A stretch of 64,000 nt of DNA from assembly GCF_016746085.1 (NCBI RefSeq), contig NZ_JAERTZ010000012.1, positions 124,001 to 188,000 of the forward strand. Direction: 5' to 3'. The translations under genes were made by a program, and so were the position numbers. Every line of letters begins with the position of its first letter. Within the stretch, counting starts at the first letter, position 1. This document shows positions 46,776 through 57,798 of the stretch, piece by piece. The stretch comes from Zobellella iuensis. GTDB taxonomy: Bacteria; Pseudomonadota; Gammaproteobacteria; Enterobacterales; Aeromonadaceae. The notes beneath the pieces are model-generated. The model saw nothing but the letters and a program-made list of their open reading frames with translations. It was not told where the DNA came from and did no database searches.

Positions 46776-47762
46776 GTGAAACTAGCCTCTCTCAAACAGG
46801 GCCGCGACGGCCAGTTGATCGTGGTGTCCCGGGATCTGAGCCGGGCGGTGCAGGCCGGGGCCATCGCCCCCAGCCTGCAGGCGGCGCTGGACAACTGGGC
46901 CGAGGCCGAACCCAGGCTGCAGGCCCTGTACCGGCAGTTGAACGAGGGCGCCTGCGCCGACAGCTTCCCCTTCGACCAGGCCGCCTGCGCCTCGCCCCTG
47001 CCCCGGGCCTACCAGTGGGCCGACGGCAGCGCCTACGTCAACCACGTGGAGCTGGTGCGCAAGGCCCGCGGCGCCGAGATGCCGGCCAGCTTCTGGACGG
47101 ATCCGCTGATGTACCAGGGCGTGTCCGACGGTTTTATCGGCCCGCGCGAGGACATCCGCCTGGCGGACGAGGCCTGGGGCATCGACTTCGAGGGCGAGGT
47201 GGCGGTGATCACCGACGACGTGCCCATGGGCACCCCCGCCGAGCGGGCCGGCGACCATATCAGGCTGCTGATGCTGGTCAACGACGTTTCCCTGCGCAAC
47301 CTGATCCCCCACGAGCTGGCCAAGGGCTTCGGCTTCTTCCAGTCCAAGCCCGCCTCCTCCTTCTCGCCGGTGGCGGTAACCCCGGACGAGCTGGGCGACC
47401 ACTGGCGGGAGCACAAGGTCCACCGCCGGCTGCGGGTGCACCTCAACGACGAACTGTTCGGCGAGCCCGACGCCGGTACCGACATGACCTTCGACTTCGC
47501 CCAGCTGGTGGCCCACGTCAGCTTCAACCGGGCACTCTGCGCCGGCGCCATCATCGGCTCGGGCACCGTCTCCAATGTGGATCGCAGCACCGGCTCCTGC
47601 TGCCTGGCGGAGCGGCGCATGCTGGAGATCATCGACCAGGGCGAGGCCAAAACCCCCTTTATGAAGTTCGGCGACCGGGTACGCATCGAGATGCTGGACG
47701 AGGACGGCCATTCCATCTTCGGCGCCATCGATCAGCGGGTGGTAAAACATGAAGCTCTATGA
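46776..47762 (+). CDS. fahA: Fumarylacetoacetate hydrolase
   Basis: 328 residues from the GTG at 46776, which has the strong AAGGAGA site six bases upstream; no ATG fits. The FAH catalytic fold shows in the metal-binding WGIDFEGEVAVITDDV, MLVNDVSLRNLIPHELAKGF, SKPASSFSPVAVTPDELG and GSGTVSNVDR. It splits fumarylacetoacetate to fumarate and acetoacetate, the last reaction of tyrosine breakdown. Separated from hmgA by 423 bases of repeat DNA, and overlapping maiA by 14 bases. The gap may create a separate promoter or alter read-through from hmgA. Confidence 0.93.
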   Translation: MKLASLKQGRDGQLIVVSRDLSRAVQAGAIAPSLQAALDNWAEAEPRLQALYRQLNEGACADSFPFDQAACASPLPRAYQWADGSAYVNHVELVRKARGAEMPASFWTDPLMYQGVSDGFIGPREDIRLADEAWGIDFEGEVAVITDDVPMGTPAERAGDHIRLLMLVNDVSLRNLIPHELAKGFGFFQSKPASSFSPVAVTPDELGDHWREHKVHRRLRVHLNDELFGEPDAGTDMTFDFAQLVAHVSFNRALCAGAIIGSGTVSNVDRSTGSCCLAERRMLEIIDQGEAKTPFMKFGDRVRIEMLDEDGHSIFGAIDQRVVKHEAL

Positions 47763-48378
47763 CTATCCCCGCTCCTCCGCCGCCTACCGGGTGCGGATAG
47801 CGCTGAATCTGAAAGGGGTAAACTTCGAAGCCATCCCCGTCAACCTGCTGGAAGGCCAGCAGCGCGGCGAGGACTACCGTGCCCTCAACCCCACCGGCCT
47901 GGTGCCCAGCCTGGATACCGGCGAGGGGCTTATCGGCCAGTCCCTGGCCATCATCGAATACCTGGACGAGCGCTTTCCCGAGCCGGCCCTGCTGCCGGCC
48001 GGGGCCTTGGCACGCGCCCGGGCCCGCGCCCTGGCCCTGCAGGTGGCCTGCGACATCCACCCGCTCAACAACCTGCGGGTACTGCAATACCTGGTGGGCG
48101 AATTCGGCATCGATGAACAGCAGAAGCTGGCCTGGTATCACCACTGGCTGAAACAGGGCCTGGCCGCCCTGGAGCGGCAACTGGCCGGCGAAAGCTCCGC
48201 GTTTTGCTGCGGCGAGCGTCCTGGCCTGGCGGATATCTGCCTGGTGCCCCAGCTCTACAACGCCCGCCGCTTCGGCCTGGATCTCGCGCCCTACCCGCGA
48301 CTGGTGGCCATAGAGGCAGCCTGCCAGCGGCTGGAGGCTTTCGCCGCCGCCCATCCCGACCATCATCAGGAGGCCTAG
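47749..48378 (+). CDS. maiA: Maleylacetoacetate isomerase (zeta-class glutathione transferase)
   Basis: 209 residues, usual length. N-terminal thioredoxin-like domain begins MKLYDYPRSSAAYRVRIALN, with the SSAAYRVR active-site stretch of zeta GSTs (SSxSxRVR in most; here the second Ser is Ala-Tyr shifted), followed by NPTGLVPSLDTGEGLIGQSL. The all-helical C-terminal domain contains CDIHPLNNLRVLQYL. It isomerises maleylacetoacetate to fumarylacetoacetate using glutathione. Overlaps fahA by 14 bases and abuts aacS, so the operon continues. Confidence 0.93.
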   Translation: MKLYDYPRSSAAYRVRIALNLKGVNFEAIPVNLLEGQQRGEDYRALNPTGLVPSLDTGEGLIGQSLAIIEYLDERFPEPALLPAGALARARARALALQVACDIHPLNNLRVLQYLVGEFGIDEQQKLAWYHHWLKQGLAALERQLAGESSAFCCGERPGLADICLVPQLYNARRFGLDLAPYPRLVAIEAACQRLEAFAAAHPDHHQEA

Positions 48379-50343
<1,965 letters not shown>

Positions 50344-50348
50344 CCGAG

Positions 50349-50367
50349 CCGGGAGCCCGGCTCCCGG
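50349..50367 (+). terminator. Hairpin after aacS
   Basis: CCGGGAG-CCCGG-CTCCCGG followed by CCCTCTCCTTT, six bases after the aacS stop. Pyrimidine-rich rather than a pure U-tract. Confidence 0.45.
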
Positions 50368-50428
50368 CCCTCTCCTTTCGCGCGGAAAATCCTGCTAGGC
50401 TGTGGCTTGATCCCTGCCCTCACGGAGT

Positions 50429-51259
50429 ATGAACTTGGAGCCCGCCCCGCCCTGGCTGCCCGCCCTGACCGATGCGGTGGCCGCCATCCGCACCCCGGCC
50501 TTTCCCCGGGCCCTGGTGGCCTTTATCAAGGCCGCGCTGCCCTTCGACTGCGCCCTGGTGCTGGGCTACAGCCAGAGCCACAAACCCATCTATCTCTACG
50601 ACTCCCTCACCGAGCAGCGCCAGGTGCTGTTTGAGCACTACCTGCACCAAGCCTACCGGGAAGACCCCTTCTACCAGGCGGTGCAGGCGGGCGTGGCGCC
50701 GGGGGTCTACCTGCTGTCCGAGCTGTTTCCCCGTTTCTTCACCAAAAGCGATTATTACCGGGGCTTCTACCAGAACACCGGCTGGCGCGACGAGGTGGGC
50801 ATCATCAGCCGGGTCAACGACGAGGTGACTGTGGTGTTTTCCCTCGGCCGGCTGGGCCGGCGGCCCGCCCCGGATCAGGAGCAACTGGCCGCCCTGCACC
50901 GGCTCGAGCCCCTGATCCAGAACCTGTGCCTGCAGCACTGGGGCGCCCTCACCGGCGAACTGTCGGCGGCACCGCCGGGGCAGGACGACGTGAAAGGGCG
51001 GATCGAGCTCGCCTTCGCCAGCCTGGGCGACGGGCTGCTGACCAGACGCGAGCGGGAAATACTGCGCCTGGTGCTGCTCGGCCACCGCTCCCGGGAAATC
51101 GGCGAGCGGCTGGGCATCGGCGAAGGCACCGTCAAGAACCACCGCAAGCGCGCCTACGCCAAGCTCAACCTGGGCTCCCAGGCCGATCTCTTCCAGATGT
51201 TCCTGAACCATCTGATCACCCTGGACAGCCGGACGATGCCCGAAGAAGAGCACGACTAA
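50429..51259 (+). CDS. LuxR-type transcriptional regulator
   Basis: 276 residues. The last ~65 residues are a LuxR/NarL helix-turn-helix: LLTRREREILRLVLLGHRSR, EIGERLGIGEGTVKNHRKRA and YAKLNLGSQADLFQMF. The first ~200 residues look like a soluble sensor fold (ALPFDCALVLGYSQSHKPIY) without the phospho-acceptor Asp or a clear acyl-homoserine-lactone pocket, so the signal is unknown. It has no membrane segment. It lies 85 bases after aacS behind a hairpin and may regulate the tyrosine operon or act independently. Confidence 0.85.
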   Translation: MNLEPAPPWLPALTDAVAAIRTPAFPRALVAFIKAALPFDCALVLGYSQSHKPIYLYDSLTEQRQVLFEHYLHQAYREDPFYQAVQAGVAPGVYLLSELFPRFFTKSDYYRGFYQNTGWRDEVGIISRVNDEVTVVFSLGRLGRRPAPDQEQLAALHRLEPLIQNLCLQHWGALTGELSAAPPGQDDVKGRIELAFASLGDGLLTRREREILRLVLLGHRSREIGERLGIGEGTVKNHRKRAYAKLNLGSQADLFQMFLNHLITLDSRTMPEEEHD

Positions 51260-51300
51260 ATAACTGATCCTAATAGTGCTACATCGACCGGGCCCCGCAC

Positions 51301-51364
51301 GCAGACACGCCATGAACCTATCCCTGGGGGCTCCGCCGCGCCATCCCTGGCGCGGAGGGTCTGC
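51301..51364. repeat. Dispersed palindromic element, diverged relative of 46617-46718
   Basis: Ends GCAGAC/GTCTGC enclose GACACGC, TCCCTG, GGCTC and the hairpin CCGCGCCA-TCCC-TGGCGCGG (51336-51355). The reverse complement of 46645-46697 shows the same order of blocks (GACACGC, TCCTTG, CGCTC, GCCATCCATGGC). The remaining part of 51260-51558 has no gene and no feature I can name. Confidence 0.6.
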
Positions 51365-51558
51365 TTAGCGGAACCCAGTCGCTGCCGACAGTGATCTACT
51401 ATTCGGAACAGCTATTTAGGAAACTGATTTGCAATAAGACGCCGGCCAAGCCTTTTCTGGCAAGGGCGGGGATTTTAGACGCCGTTGAGGGAATGCCGAC
51501 TGGCGGTGCCTAATGGACCCTTTGTGGATTTGCTGCCATTATATTGGAAGTTATCGCG

Positions 51559-52044
51559 ATGCGGAGCAGGATGATGGTTTATCCCGTTTTGGCGCTATGG
51601 GCCTGTCTGTGTGCCCTGCAGGATGCAAACCAGAAAAAAATTTCAAATTATCTGACGCTTTCTGTCTGCGCCATTGCGCTCGCCAGGCTTTTTGTCGATG
51701 GCTCGACCTTTATCGGTGCGTCCCCCATGCAAGCCGCCATCGCTGTTATTTGCGCCCTGCTTATTACCTTGCCGGGATATTTAACGGGCAGGCTGGGGGC
51801 TGGTGACGTAAAAATGCTGTTGGCCCTGTCCCTCGCCACCGATCCGATGCATCTGTTATGGACCCTCGCCTTGGCCAGCCTGGTCATGCTTGCCTGGGCC
51901 CTGAGCATCAATAAAATATGGCAATTAGTACCGGCCTTGATCAGAAAAAATGTCAACCATTTATCTCCGGAGTATATAAAGGACCCGCCCTACGCTCCTT
52001 TTATATTCATCGGATTTTTGTTTTCATCCTGGCTATTGATATAA
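51559..52044 (+). CDS. tadV: Prepilin peptidase of the Tad system (TadV/CpaA)
   Basis: 161 residues with about five membrane helices. Aspartyl protease family A24 motifs are present: QDANQKKISNYLTL with the first Asp near the end of helix 1, and RLGAGDVKMLLAL with the GxGD Asp. This short form without the methylase domain is the CpaA/TadV type that cleaves Flp pilin and pseudopilins at the inner membrane. The start is uncertain: ATG 51559 is used, but ATGs at 51571 and 51574 follow GGAGCAGG and fit equally well. Nine bases later the sensor kinase gene begins, so they are co-transcribed. Confidence 0.88.
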   Translation: MRSRMMVYPVLALWACLCALQDANQKKISNYLTLSVCAIALARLFVDGSTFIGASPMQAAIAVICALLITLPGYLTGRLGAGDVKMLLALSLATDPMHLLWTLALASLVMLAWALSINKIWQLVPALIRKNVNHLSPEYIKDPPYAPFIFIGFLFSSWLLI

Positions 52045-52053
52045 GGACTAATC

Positions 52054-54717
52054 TTGAAGAACTGGTTATTCACTAGCAAGAACAAGCCTGCCATAATGGC
52101 CGACATGGATGTAGAACACACACATCCTGGTGTCATTTTTCATTTGGATGATGAGTGTCATATTTTAAATATGTATGGCACACTCAGCTCCTTGTTACCA
52201 GCACCTTGTCAACATTTCAGTGAACTGCTTGCCACACCCTTGATAGACCGACAACCTCGCCAATGGCAAGGCCAACATCTTTCTTTCAGTTTCAGGACCA
52301 AGAGCAAAGATCTGCTCCACACGCACGGAAGCCTGCACAAAATGGACACAGGCTGGAAATTGATACTCATTGATAATACGAAACTGGTGACGCTTAACAA
52401 TGAGAAAGAGTTAAAGATTAAGTTATTCAACAACGCTATGTGCACTGCTCAAAAAATAACAAACAGCTCCCCAGGTAGTCTGCCAAAGATATTGTCAGAT
52501 GGCTTGTTCGAGCTCACCGAACTATTACAGCTACCTGGTATAGCCGTTCTGACAAGAGATAATAATGGGCAATGGAAACCCTATCAACAAGCCTTCCATT
52601 CAAACTCTTATTTTTTGTACCAAGACAATAGAGCCTTGTCCGAGTTACTTGATAACAAAAACAATGGAAAACCGATAACCATACCTAAAGAAACAGTATA
52701 CAATGGTACATCCAAAACCATCGCCATTCCATATCACGGGCAACATGGCGTAGATGCCTGGCTGTTAGTCTCCACATTAACACCCATAAGTAAAACTGAG
52801 TTTGTCAATGAAAAAGACTGGGCAAGCATAGCTAACACCTTGTTATCTTCGGTAATCATTAAAATAAGTGAAATCCACTACCATTATGAAAAAGCGCGCT
52901 ATCACTGCATCTCACAGTCGCAGGGTGTTTTCTGGTGGGAGTATGACGCGAACAGAGACACATTCCAATTTTCAGAGCAAATGCAAAAAAAACTGGGAAT
53001 AATTGAATATTGTACGCGCAACGACCTTTTTCAGCTTATTAACCCTGCAGATCGGGATGAATTCAGAGAGCGGTTGAGTGATGCATCTACAAGAGGAATA
53101 TCATTTCAACAAAGCATTAGGCTGAAAATACAAGATTCCACGCAATGGTTTCAATTTAGTTTCACCCCTCATGCCTTTAGCCTCCCGGGCTGTATCATCG
53201 GCAGCTTGCTTGATATAAATAAAATTCAACATCATGAACAGGAAGCAACAGCAGCAAATGAACGCATACGTTCACTGATAGCCAACGCGCCGGCCATCAT
53301 TTATTTTCAAAAATATCATGATGGTGCATTGGAAAACGTATTCTTCAGCAACAGCCTTAACACCTTATTAGGATGGGATCCTGAGCAATTTAACGGTGAG
53401 CTACTTTTAAAATGTATCCACCCGGATGACAAGGATATATTTTATAAAAAAAACAAGGTGTTACTGAAAAATGGAGTCGTCAGTTGCAACTATCGCCTCA
53501 TAGATGCCGAGGGAAGCTACCACTGGTTTATGGATGAGGCCAAGTTGCTCTATGATCAATTGGGAAAACCTCAGGAAGTAGTTGGCCTGTATATAGATGT
53601 TACCGATGCGACTGTTACCGGTGAAAAACTGTACCAGAGTGAGGAGAGATATCGCATCTTGGTAGAGGACTCACCAGCCATCATTTGTAGATACAATACC
53701 GAACTCGAACTCACCTTTGCCAACAATCTATTTCTTTCGTACTTGAGTATCGACTCTCTTAATGAAGCAACCGTCAATCTTAAACAATTCCTGTCAGAAG
53801 AACAACTTTCTGCTTTCCGCCAACGCATAGCGTCTCTTTCTTCAGAGACGCCTATCATTAACACCGAGATATGCCTCCATTTGCCTAACAGAGAACCGAT
53901 ATGGGTGGTATGGGCAGAACGAGGGGTCTTTGATGAACACGGAAAGCTCAGTGAAGTACAAGCCGTTGGTCGTGACAATACTGAAGTATACAACGCCAGG
54001 CTGGAAATGTACCAAAGTGCAAAAATGGCGATTATAGGTGAAATGGCCACGACCTTGGCACATGAAATGAACCAGCCTCTCAACGTAATGAGGATATCTT
54101 TAACCAATCTACTGAGGAAAATAAATAATGATGGATGTAACAAAGATTATATCAAGTCGAAATTAAACAGAATAGAAGATCAAATCATAAGAAGTGCAAA
54201 AATAATAGAGCACCTTAGATTTTTCGGCCGTCGTTCGGCTCTGGAGATGACTCTTTTTGATCCTCAGCATGCAATAGATGGAGCCCTCTCCCTTACCCGG
54301 GATACTTTAATAAAAAACAACATAGAAATTCATGTTTCCAGTCAACCCTCTCCAATGATACTTGGGCATCAGGATCAACTTGAGCAAGTATTGATTAACT
54401 TATTGGTCAATGCAAGAGACGCTATCGCACAACGGCAAGAGTTGGATGATAATCTTTCTGGCCTGATCAACATAGTCGTGCATACAGCAGAAAATCAACT
54501 GCTTATTCAGGTAGAAGACAATGGTGGTGGCATACCCGAACATCACCTGAAACATATTTTTGAATCTTTTTTCACAACCAAACCTGCCGGCCAGGGCACG
54601 GGGCTTGGTTTACCGGTCAGCTTTGGTATTATCGAACAGATGAAGGGGTCATTAACAGCGGAAAACGCTGACAATGGGGCATTGTTCACCATAAGGATTC
54701 CATTCAATAAAGCGTAA
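52054..54717 (+). CDS. PAS-containing sensor histidine kinase, PprA-like
   Basis: 887 residues starting with TTG at 52054, after ATAAGGAC. Apparently cytoplasmic: no clear membrane helix. At least three PAS-type sensor units are seen between ~290 and 640 (FWWEYDANRDTFQFSEQMQK, NSLNTLLGWDPEQFNG, NLFLSYLSIDSLNEATV). The dimerisation domain has the phospho-acceptor His670 in LAHEMNQPLN, and the ATPase domain has NLLVNARDAI (N box), VEDNGGGIPE and GQGTGLGLPVSFGII. The gene is distinctly AT-rich. Its place between tadV and a NarL-type response regulator matches the PprA-PprB system that controls Flp pili in Pseudomonas aeruginosa (established there, inferred here). Confidence 0.85.
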   Translation: MKNWLFTSKNKPAIMADMDVEHTHPGVIFHLDDECHILNMYGTLSSLLPAPCQHFSELLATPLIDRQPRQWQGQHLSFSFRTKSKDLLHTHGSLHKMDTGWKLILIDNTKLVTLNNEKELKIKLFNNAMCTAQKITNSSPGSLPKILSDGLFELTELLQLPGIAVLTRDNNGQWKPYQQAFHSNSYFLYQDNRALSELLDNKNNGKPITIPKETVYNGTSKTIAIPYHGQHGVDAWLLVSTLTPISKTEFVNEKDWASIANTLLSSVIIKISEIHYHYEKARYHCISQSQGVFWWEYDANRDTFQFSEQMQKKLGIIEYCTRNDLFQLINPADRDEFRERLSDASTRGISFQQSIRLKIQDSTQWFQFSFTPHAFSLPGCIIGSLLDINKIQHHEQEATAANERIRSLIANAPAIIYFQKYHDGALENVFFSNSLNTLLGWDPEQFNGELLLKCIHPDDKDIFYKKNKVLLKNGVVSCNYRLIDAEGSYHWFMDEAKLLYDQLGKPQEVVGLYIDVTDATVTGEKLYQSEERYRILVEDSPAIICRYNTELELTFANNLFLSYLSIDSLNEATVNLKQFLSEEQLSAFRQRIASLSSETPIINTEICLHLPNREPIWVVWAERGVFDEHGKLSEVQAVGRDNTEVYNARLEMYQSAKMAIIGEMATTLAHEMNQPLNVMRISLTNLLRKINNDGCNKDYIKSKLNRIEDQIIRSAKIIEHLRFFGRRSALEMTLFDPQHAIDGALSLTRDTLIKNNIEIHVSSQPSPMILGHQDQLEQVLINLLVNARDAIAQRQELDDNLSGLINIVVHTAENQLLIQVEDNGGGIPEHHLKHIFESFFTTKPAGQGTGLGLPVSFGIIEQMKGSLTAENADNGALFTIRIPFNKA

Positions 54718-54831
54718 AAACAAAACAAGCATTCTAAAATAGACCTTGGACCTCACCCAACTTAGGAGCTGAAGTACTTTATATATATCAATAAAGAGCT
54801 ATACTGAAAAGCATAATACCAAATTAAGTAA

Positions 54832-55581
54832 ATGGACGATTCCATGGATAAGATGCAGTTCAACACCATATTGATAGTTGATGATGAACCTCTGATCACG
54901 GAAGAGCTATCCGAATTTTTCACCGATCATGATTTCGAGTGTATCTCCTGTCACGATGCCGAAAACGCCACCCTGCTGTTTGAACAACACAAGGATATTT
55001 GCATTGTACTCAGTGACCTACACATGCCGGGGAAAAATGGACTGGAACTACTTAAAATTCTGCTGAACCTGGCTGCCGAAGAACAACGTCCGTTGAAGTC
55101 CGTATTATTCACCGGGCGTTCCGAGAAAGAAGATGTGATCAGCGCCTTAAGGGCAGGCATCTCCGACTATTATTCAAAGCCGCTGGACATGGGAGAAGTT
55201 TTAAAGGGTGTAGAAAAACTGAAAAACAGCATCCAACAGGAAACCAGCAGTTTGTTTATGGAAAAAATAAATACAAAACTGCATCAACTCTCTGACTTTA
55301 TGGACAGCATTAAACAGGATGTATCGTTGTTACAGAATAATGCCATGCTCGCCGAGCCTGAAGTAGCCGGCTCTTCTGCTGCCAGTCAGGAACTACTGGA
55401 TAAACTATCTCCCCGCCAACAAGCTGTCGCACTGTTGATAGGTAAAGGGATGACCAACTATCAGATAGCCATCGATTTAGAGATCAGTGAGAACACGGTT
55501 AAACTATATGTATCCCAGATACTCCGTCTCACCAAAATGCGTAATCGCACCCAGCTAGCACTTTCGCTCTCCAGGCAGTAG
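54832..55581 (+). CDS. Response regulator with NarL/LuxR DNA-binding domain, PprB-like
   Basis: 249 residues. Receiver domain (~10-135): acidic pocket VDDEP, phospho-acceptor Asp62 in LSDLHMPG, Thr in FTGRSEK, Lys in SKPLD. A long helical linker (~140-180) follows, then a NarL-type helix-turn-helix: LSPRQQAVALLIGKGMTNYQ, IAIDLEISENTVKLYVSQIL. Separated from the kinase gene by 114 AT-rich bases that may hold a promoter of its own. ATGs at codons 5 and 8 are alternative starts. It probably activates the tad/flp promoters. Convergent with the DUF3613-type gene, nine bases apart. Confidence 0.88.
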   Translation: MDDSMDKMQFNTILIVDDEPLITEELSEFFTDHDFECISCHDAENATLLFEQHKDICIVLSDLHMPGKNGLELLKILLNLAAEEQRPLKSVLFTGRSEKEDVISALRAGISDYYSKPLDMGEVLKGVEKLKNSIQQETSSLFMEKINTKLHQLSDFMDSIKQDVSLLQNNAMLAEPEVAGSSAASQELLDKLSPRQQAVALLIGKGMTNYQIAIDLEISENTVKLYVSQILRLTKMRNRTQLALSLSRQ

Positions 55582-55590
55582 TCAATATTG

Positions 55591-55872
55591 CTATTTTCCA
55601 ACGCTCCCTTCCACACCCTGCTCGAAAAACGCGGGGATGGAATGTTTGTAACTGTCCAGCCAGCGCTGACTGGCCAGCTCTCGTTCGGCAGGCGTAGCCG
55701 CCTGTGGCTGTGTGGATCCGGCATTTCCTTCTCGCTGCAGCTGTAACCAGCGTTCGGTTTGCGAGCGGGCACCATCACCGAATGCCCCGATACGATCCGA
55801 ATGAGTATTCGCACCGACCCCCGCAGCCAGAACCGACAGAGCCACGCCCAAAACGTTGGATTTTATGCCCAT
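55591..55872 (-). CDS. Small exported DUF3613-type protein of the Tad locus
   Basis: 93 residues from the ATG at 55872, giving a signal peptide MGIKSNVLGVALSVLAAGVG and cleavage near GANTHS. The mature part contains ERWLQLQREGNAGS and ERELASQRWLDSYKHSIPAF, the conserved core of DUF3613 proteins, which occur in Tad loci of Pseudomonas and relatives. Function unknown; presumably a periplasmic assembly factor. It lies 72 bases after tadD on the same strand and is the last gene of the leftward operon. Confidence 0.75.
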   Translation of the reverse strand: MGIKSNVLGVALSVLAAGVGANTHSDRIGAFGDGARSQTERWLQLQREGNAGSTQPQAATPAERELASQRWLDSYKHSIPAFFEQGVEGSVGK

Positions 55873-55944
55873 ATCTTCACCAGTTAAATGAATCAAGTTT
55901 TCAACAAAGGGAGTCCGTTCACTGCCCCGATTAAGAGGCATGCA

Positions 55945-56913
55945 CTACCGGACGGTAATAGGTACTATCGGCTGAGATGCCGCCTGTATTCTCTGCACCC
56001 CTTGAACACGGCTAACGCCTTGTGCAGGTACAGTTTCCCCCGCCTGGGTTTCCTTGTCGGGGGCGATAACGGCGCGAACGACACGCTGCTCGGTCGGCGG
56101 TACCGGCTGGGCGATCACCTCCTCGGTCAGGGACTCGGCCCGTCTTGGCTGAGCCATCACGGGCGATGTCACGGCAGCAGGAACCGGAGCCGCCCGGCTG
56201 GCAACTGCGCTGGCAGCACCATCACCGTCCTCTTGCTTCATCATCTGCGCCCGACTCAGCGCCGCCTGATAGTGGCTGGTGCTCACTTGATAACGGGATG
56301 CCAGCTTTGCCGCCCCATCAAAGTTATCCTGATACAGCATCAGTATCAGCAAATTGCGCAACGCCCTTTGCTCGCCCTCGTTAAGCTCGATAGCGGTCAA
56401 GAATTCAAAACGGGCCTCATCCAGTTGCCGCTGATTCATATAAACCACCCCCATATCATTGCGCATGGCTTCGTTGGTGGGTTCAAAACCAATTGCCTGC
56501 TGCAGATGTTGCAAGGCCTTATCATTGTCCTTTTTCAGCACCGCCATCTGAGCCAGGCCATGGTGTCCTTCCGCCACCAGGCAACTCTCCAGCAGGCTCT
56601 GATAGAGGCCTTCGGCCTCTGGGCGCCCCAGCAAGCGCAACACCTGGGCCTTGCCCAAACGCGCCTCGGGCAGATAGGCCGGCAAACGCTCCAGGTTGGC
56701 CAAGGCGGCGTGCAAACGCTTTGCAGCCATCATTTCCTTCGACAAGCTGAAAACCAGCTCTTGTTCCTTGGTCAGTGGTTCGCAGGATTGAGGTTTGGCC
56801 TGTGCCTGTTTAATGAGGTAGGGTGACGCACCCTCATTCGATTTATAGGCCGATGTGGATACACAGCCACTCAACACACTGGCAGCCAACACCAATCCAG
56901 TTACTCGCTTCAT
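55945..56913 (-). CDS. tadD: Tad pilus lipoprotein with TPR repeats (TadD)
   Basis: 322 residues from the ATG at 56913; MKRVTGLVLAASVLSGCVST is a lipoprotein signal with lipobox LSGC, and the ATG overlaps the tadC stop. TPR-like units occupy ~60-215 (HHGLAQMAVLKKDNDKALQH, NDMGVVYMNQRQLDEARFEF). A long Ala/Pro/Gln-rich disordered tail (~235-322) follows, which is unusual for TadD. TadD is a periplasmic outer-membrane-linked lipoprotein that helps secretin assembly in other Tad systems. Confidence 0.85.
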   Translation of the reverse strand: MKRVTGLVLAASVLSGCVSTSAYKSNEGASPYLIKQAQAKPQSCEPLTKEQELVFSLSKEMMAAKRLHAALANLERLPAYLPEARLGKAQVLRLLGRPEAEGLYQSLLESCLVAEGHHGLAQMAVLKKDNDKALQHLQQAIGFEPTNEAMRNDMGVVYMNQRQLDEARFEFLTAIELNEGEQRALRNLLILMLYQDNFDGAAKLASRYQVSTSHYQAALSRAQMMKQEDGDGAASAVASRAAPVPAAVTSPVMAQPRRAESLTEEVIAQPVPPTEQRVVRAVIAPDKETQAGETVPAQGVSRVQGVQRIQAASQPIVPITVR

Positions 56914-57797
56914 CCCATTTCTCCAAACGCCCTGATAATGGCAATAAACCCCGGGCCCGCTAAAACAATCATCAATGCCGGAAATAAAAAACCCACCATG
57001 ACAATAGACATCTTGGCAGACATCTTGGATATCTTTTCCTGCAACGCGGTGACGCGGCGCTCGCTCAGCAACTCTTTCATGGCCTGCAACGACGCCATGG
57101 CTCCACTGCCCTGGCGGGAAAGCTGCTCCAGCACCACGAAACAATCGCTCACTTCATCCACATCCACCAACTGCGCGGTACGGTGCAGCTCCCCCTGCAA
57201 ATCAAGGCCGGCATCCACCCGTTGCAACAGCAAGCGCAATTCAGCGGACAACTCGGGCAGGATCTGTCGGCCTTCAACGGCCAGGATCCGTAACGCCTGT
57301 TCCACCACCATACCCACTTCAAACAGGATCCGCAGCAACGGCAATGCCGACTCAATTTCCACGACCAGCCGCTGCTTGCGTTTCTTTACCGCACTGGCCA
57401 ACACCCTTTTGGGGACGATATATCCAATCCCAAAGACAAAGAGCATGGCAAGCCAGGATACGCCGGCCTCTCCCTCGAGCACCAGGCCAATCAGCTGCAA
57501 CAATACCACTAAAACCACCGGTAATCCGAACTGAATAGCAACAAACAACGCCTTCCGGCTGTTTTTTCGCCACCCCAACTGATCCAGTAATTTCATGGTT
57601 TCAACATCGAGGCTCAGGCCTTTTTTTCCCAGCCGGCTGCGGCCGAATTCATGCAATAACCGCTCCTTATCAACGGCCGCCGACTTGCCCAGCCGATGAT
57701 GAACAGAACGTCGTTGCTGCTGGGCTTGATAAAGTATCACCAATAACAAAACGGCCAAGGCTAATTGCAACAATGCGCTGATAATAAAAGCATTCAT
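56910..57797 (-). CDS. tadC: Tad inner-membrane platform protein TadC
   Basis: 295 residues. An N-terminal helix, then GSP-F/T2SSF domain with ESALPLLRILFEVGMVVEQA and QLSRQGSGAMASLQAMKELL, and two to three C-terminal helices (VMVGFLFPALMIVLAGPGFI). TadC pairs with TadB to form the inner-membrane platform of the pilus machine, moved by the TadA ATPase. It begins 1 base after the tadB stop and has a GAGGAG ribosome-binding site inside the end of tadB; its stop overlaps tadD. Confidence 0.92.
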   Translation of the reverse strand: MNAFIISALLQLALAVLLLVILYQAQQQRRSVHHRLGKSAAVDKERLLHEFGRSRLGKKGLSLDVETMKLLDQLGWRKNSRKALFVAIQFGLPVVLVVLLQLIGLVLEGEAGVSWLAMLFVFGIGYIVPKRVLASAVKKRKQRLVVEIESALPLLRILFEVGMVVEQALRILAVEGRQILPELSAELRLLLQRVDAGLDLQGELHRTAQLVDVDEVSDCFVVLEQLSRQGSGAMASLQAMKELLSERRVTALQEKISKMSAKMSIVMVGFLFPALMIVLAGPGFIAIIRAFGEMG

Positions 57798-57798
57798 A

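Noticed and set aside
46180-46894. Minus-strand and + frames crossing the heptamer array (proteins with LPASSFQ or SWKLEAG repeats)
   Set aside because: The 7-base unit gives open 21-base periods in several frames by chance; there is no start context or conserved flank.
54771-54831. Defined promoter for the PprB-like gene (TATACT box near 54800)
   Set aside because: No matching -35 box at a proper distance; too weak to list as a site.
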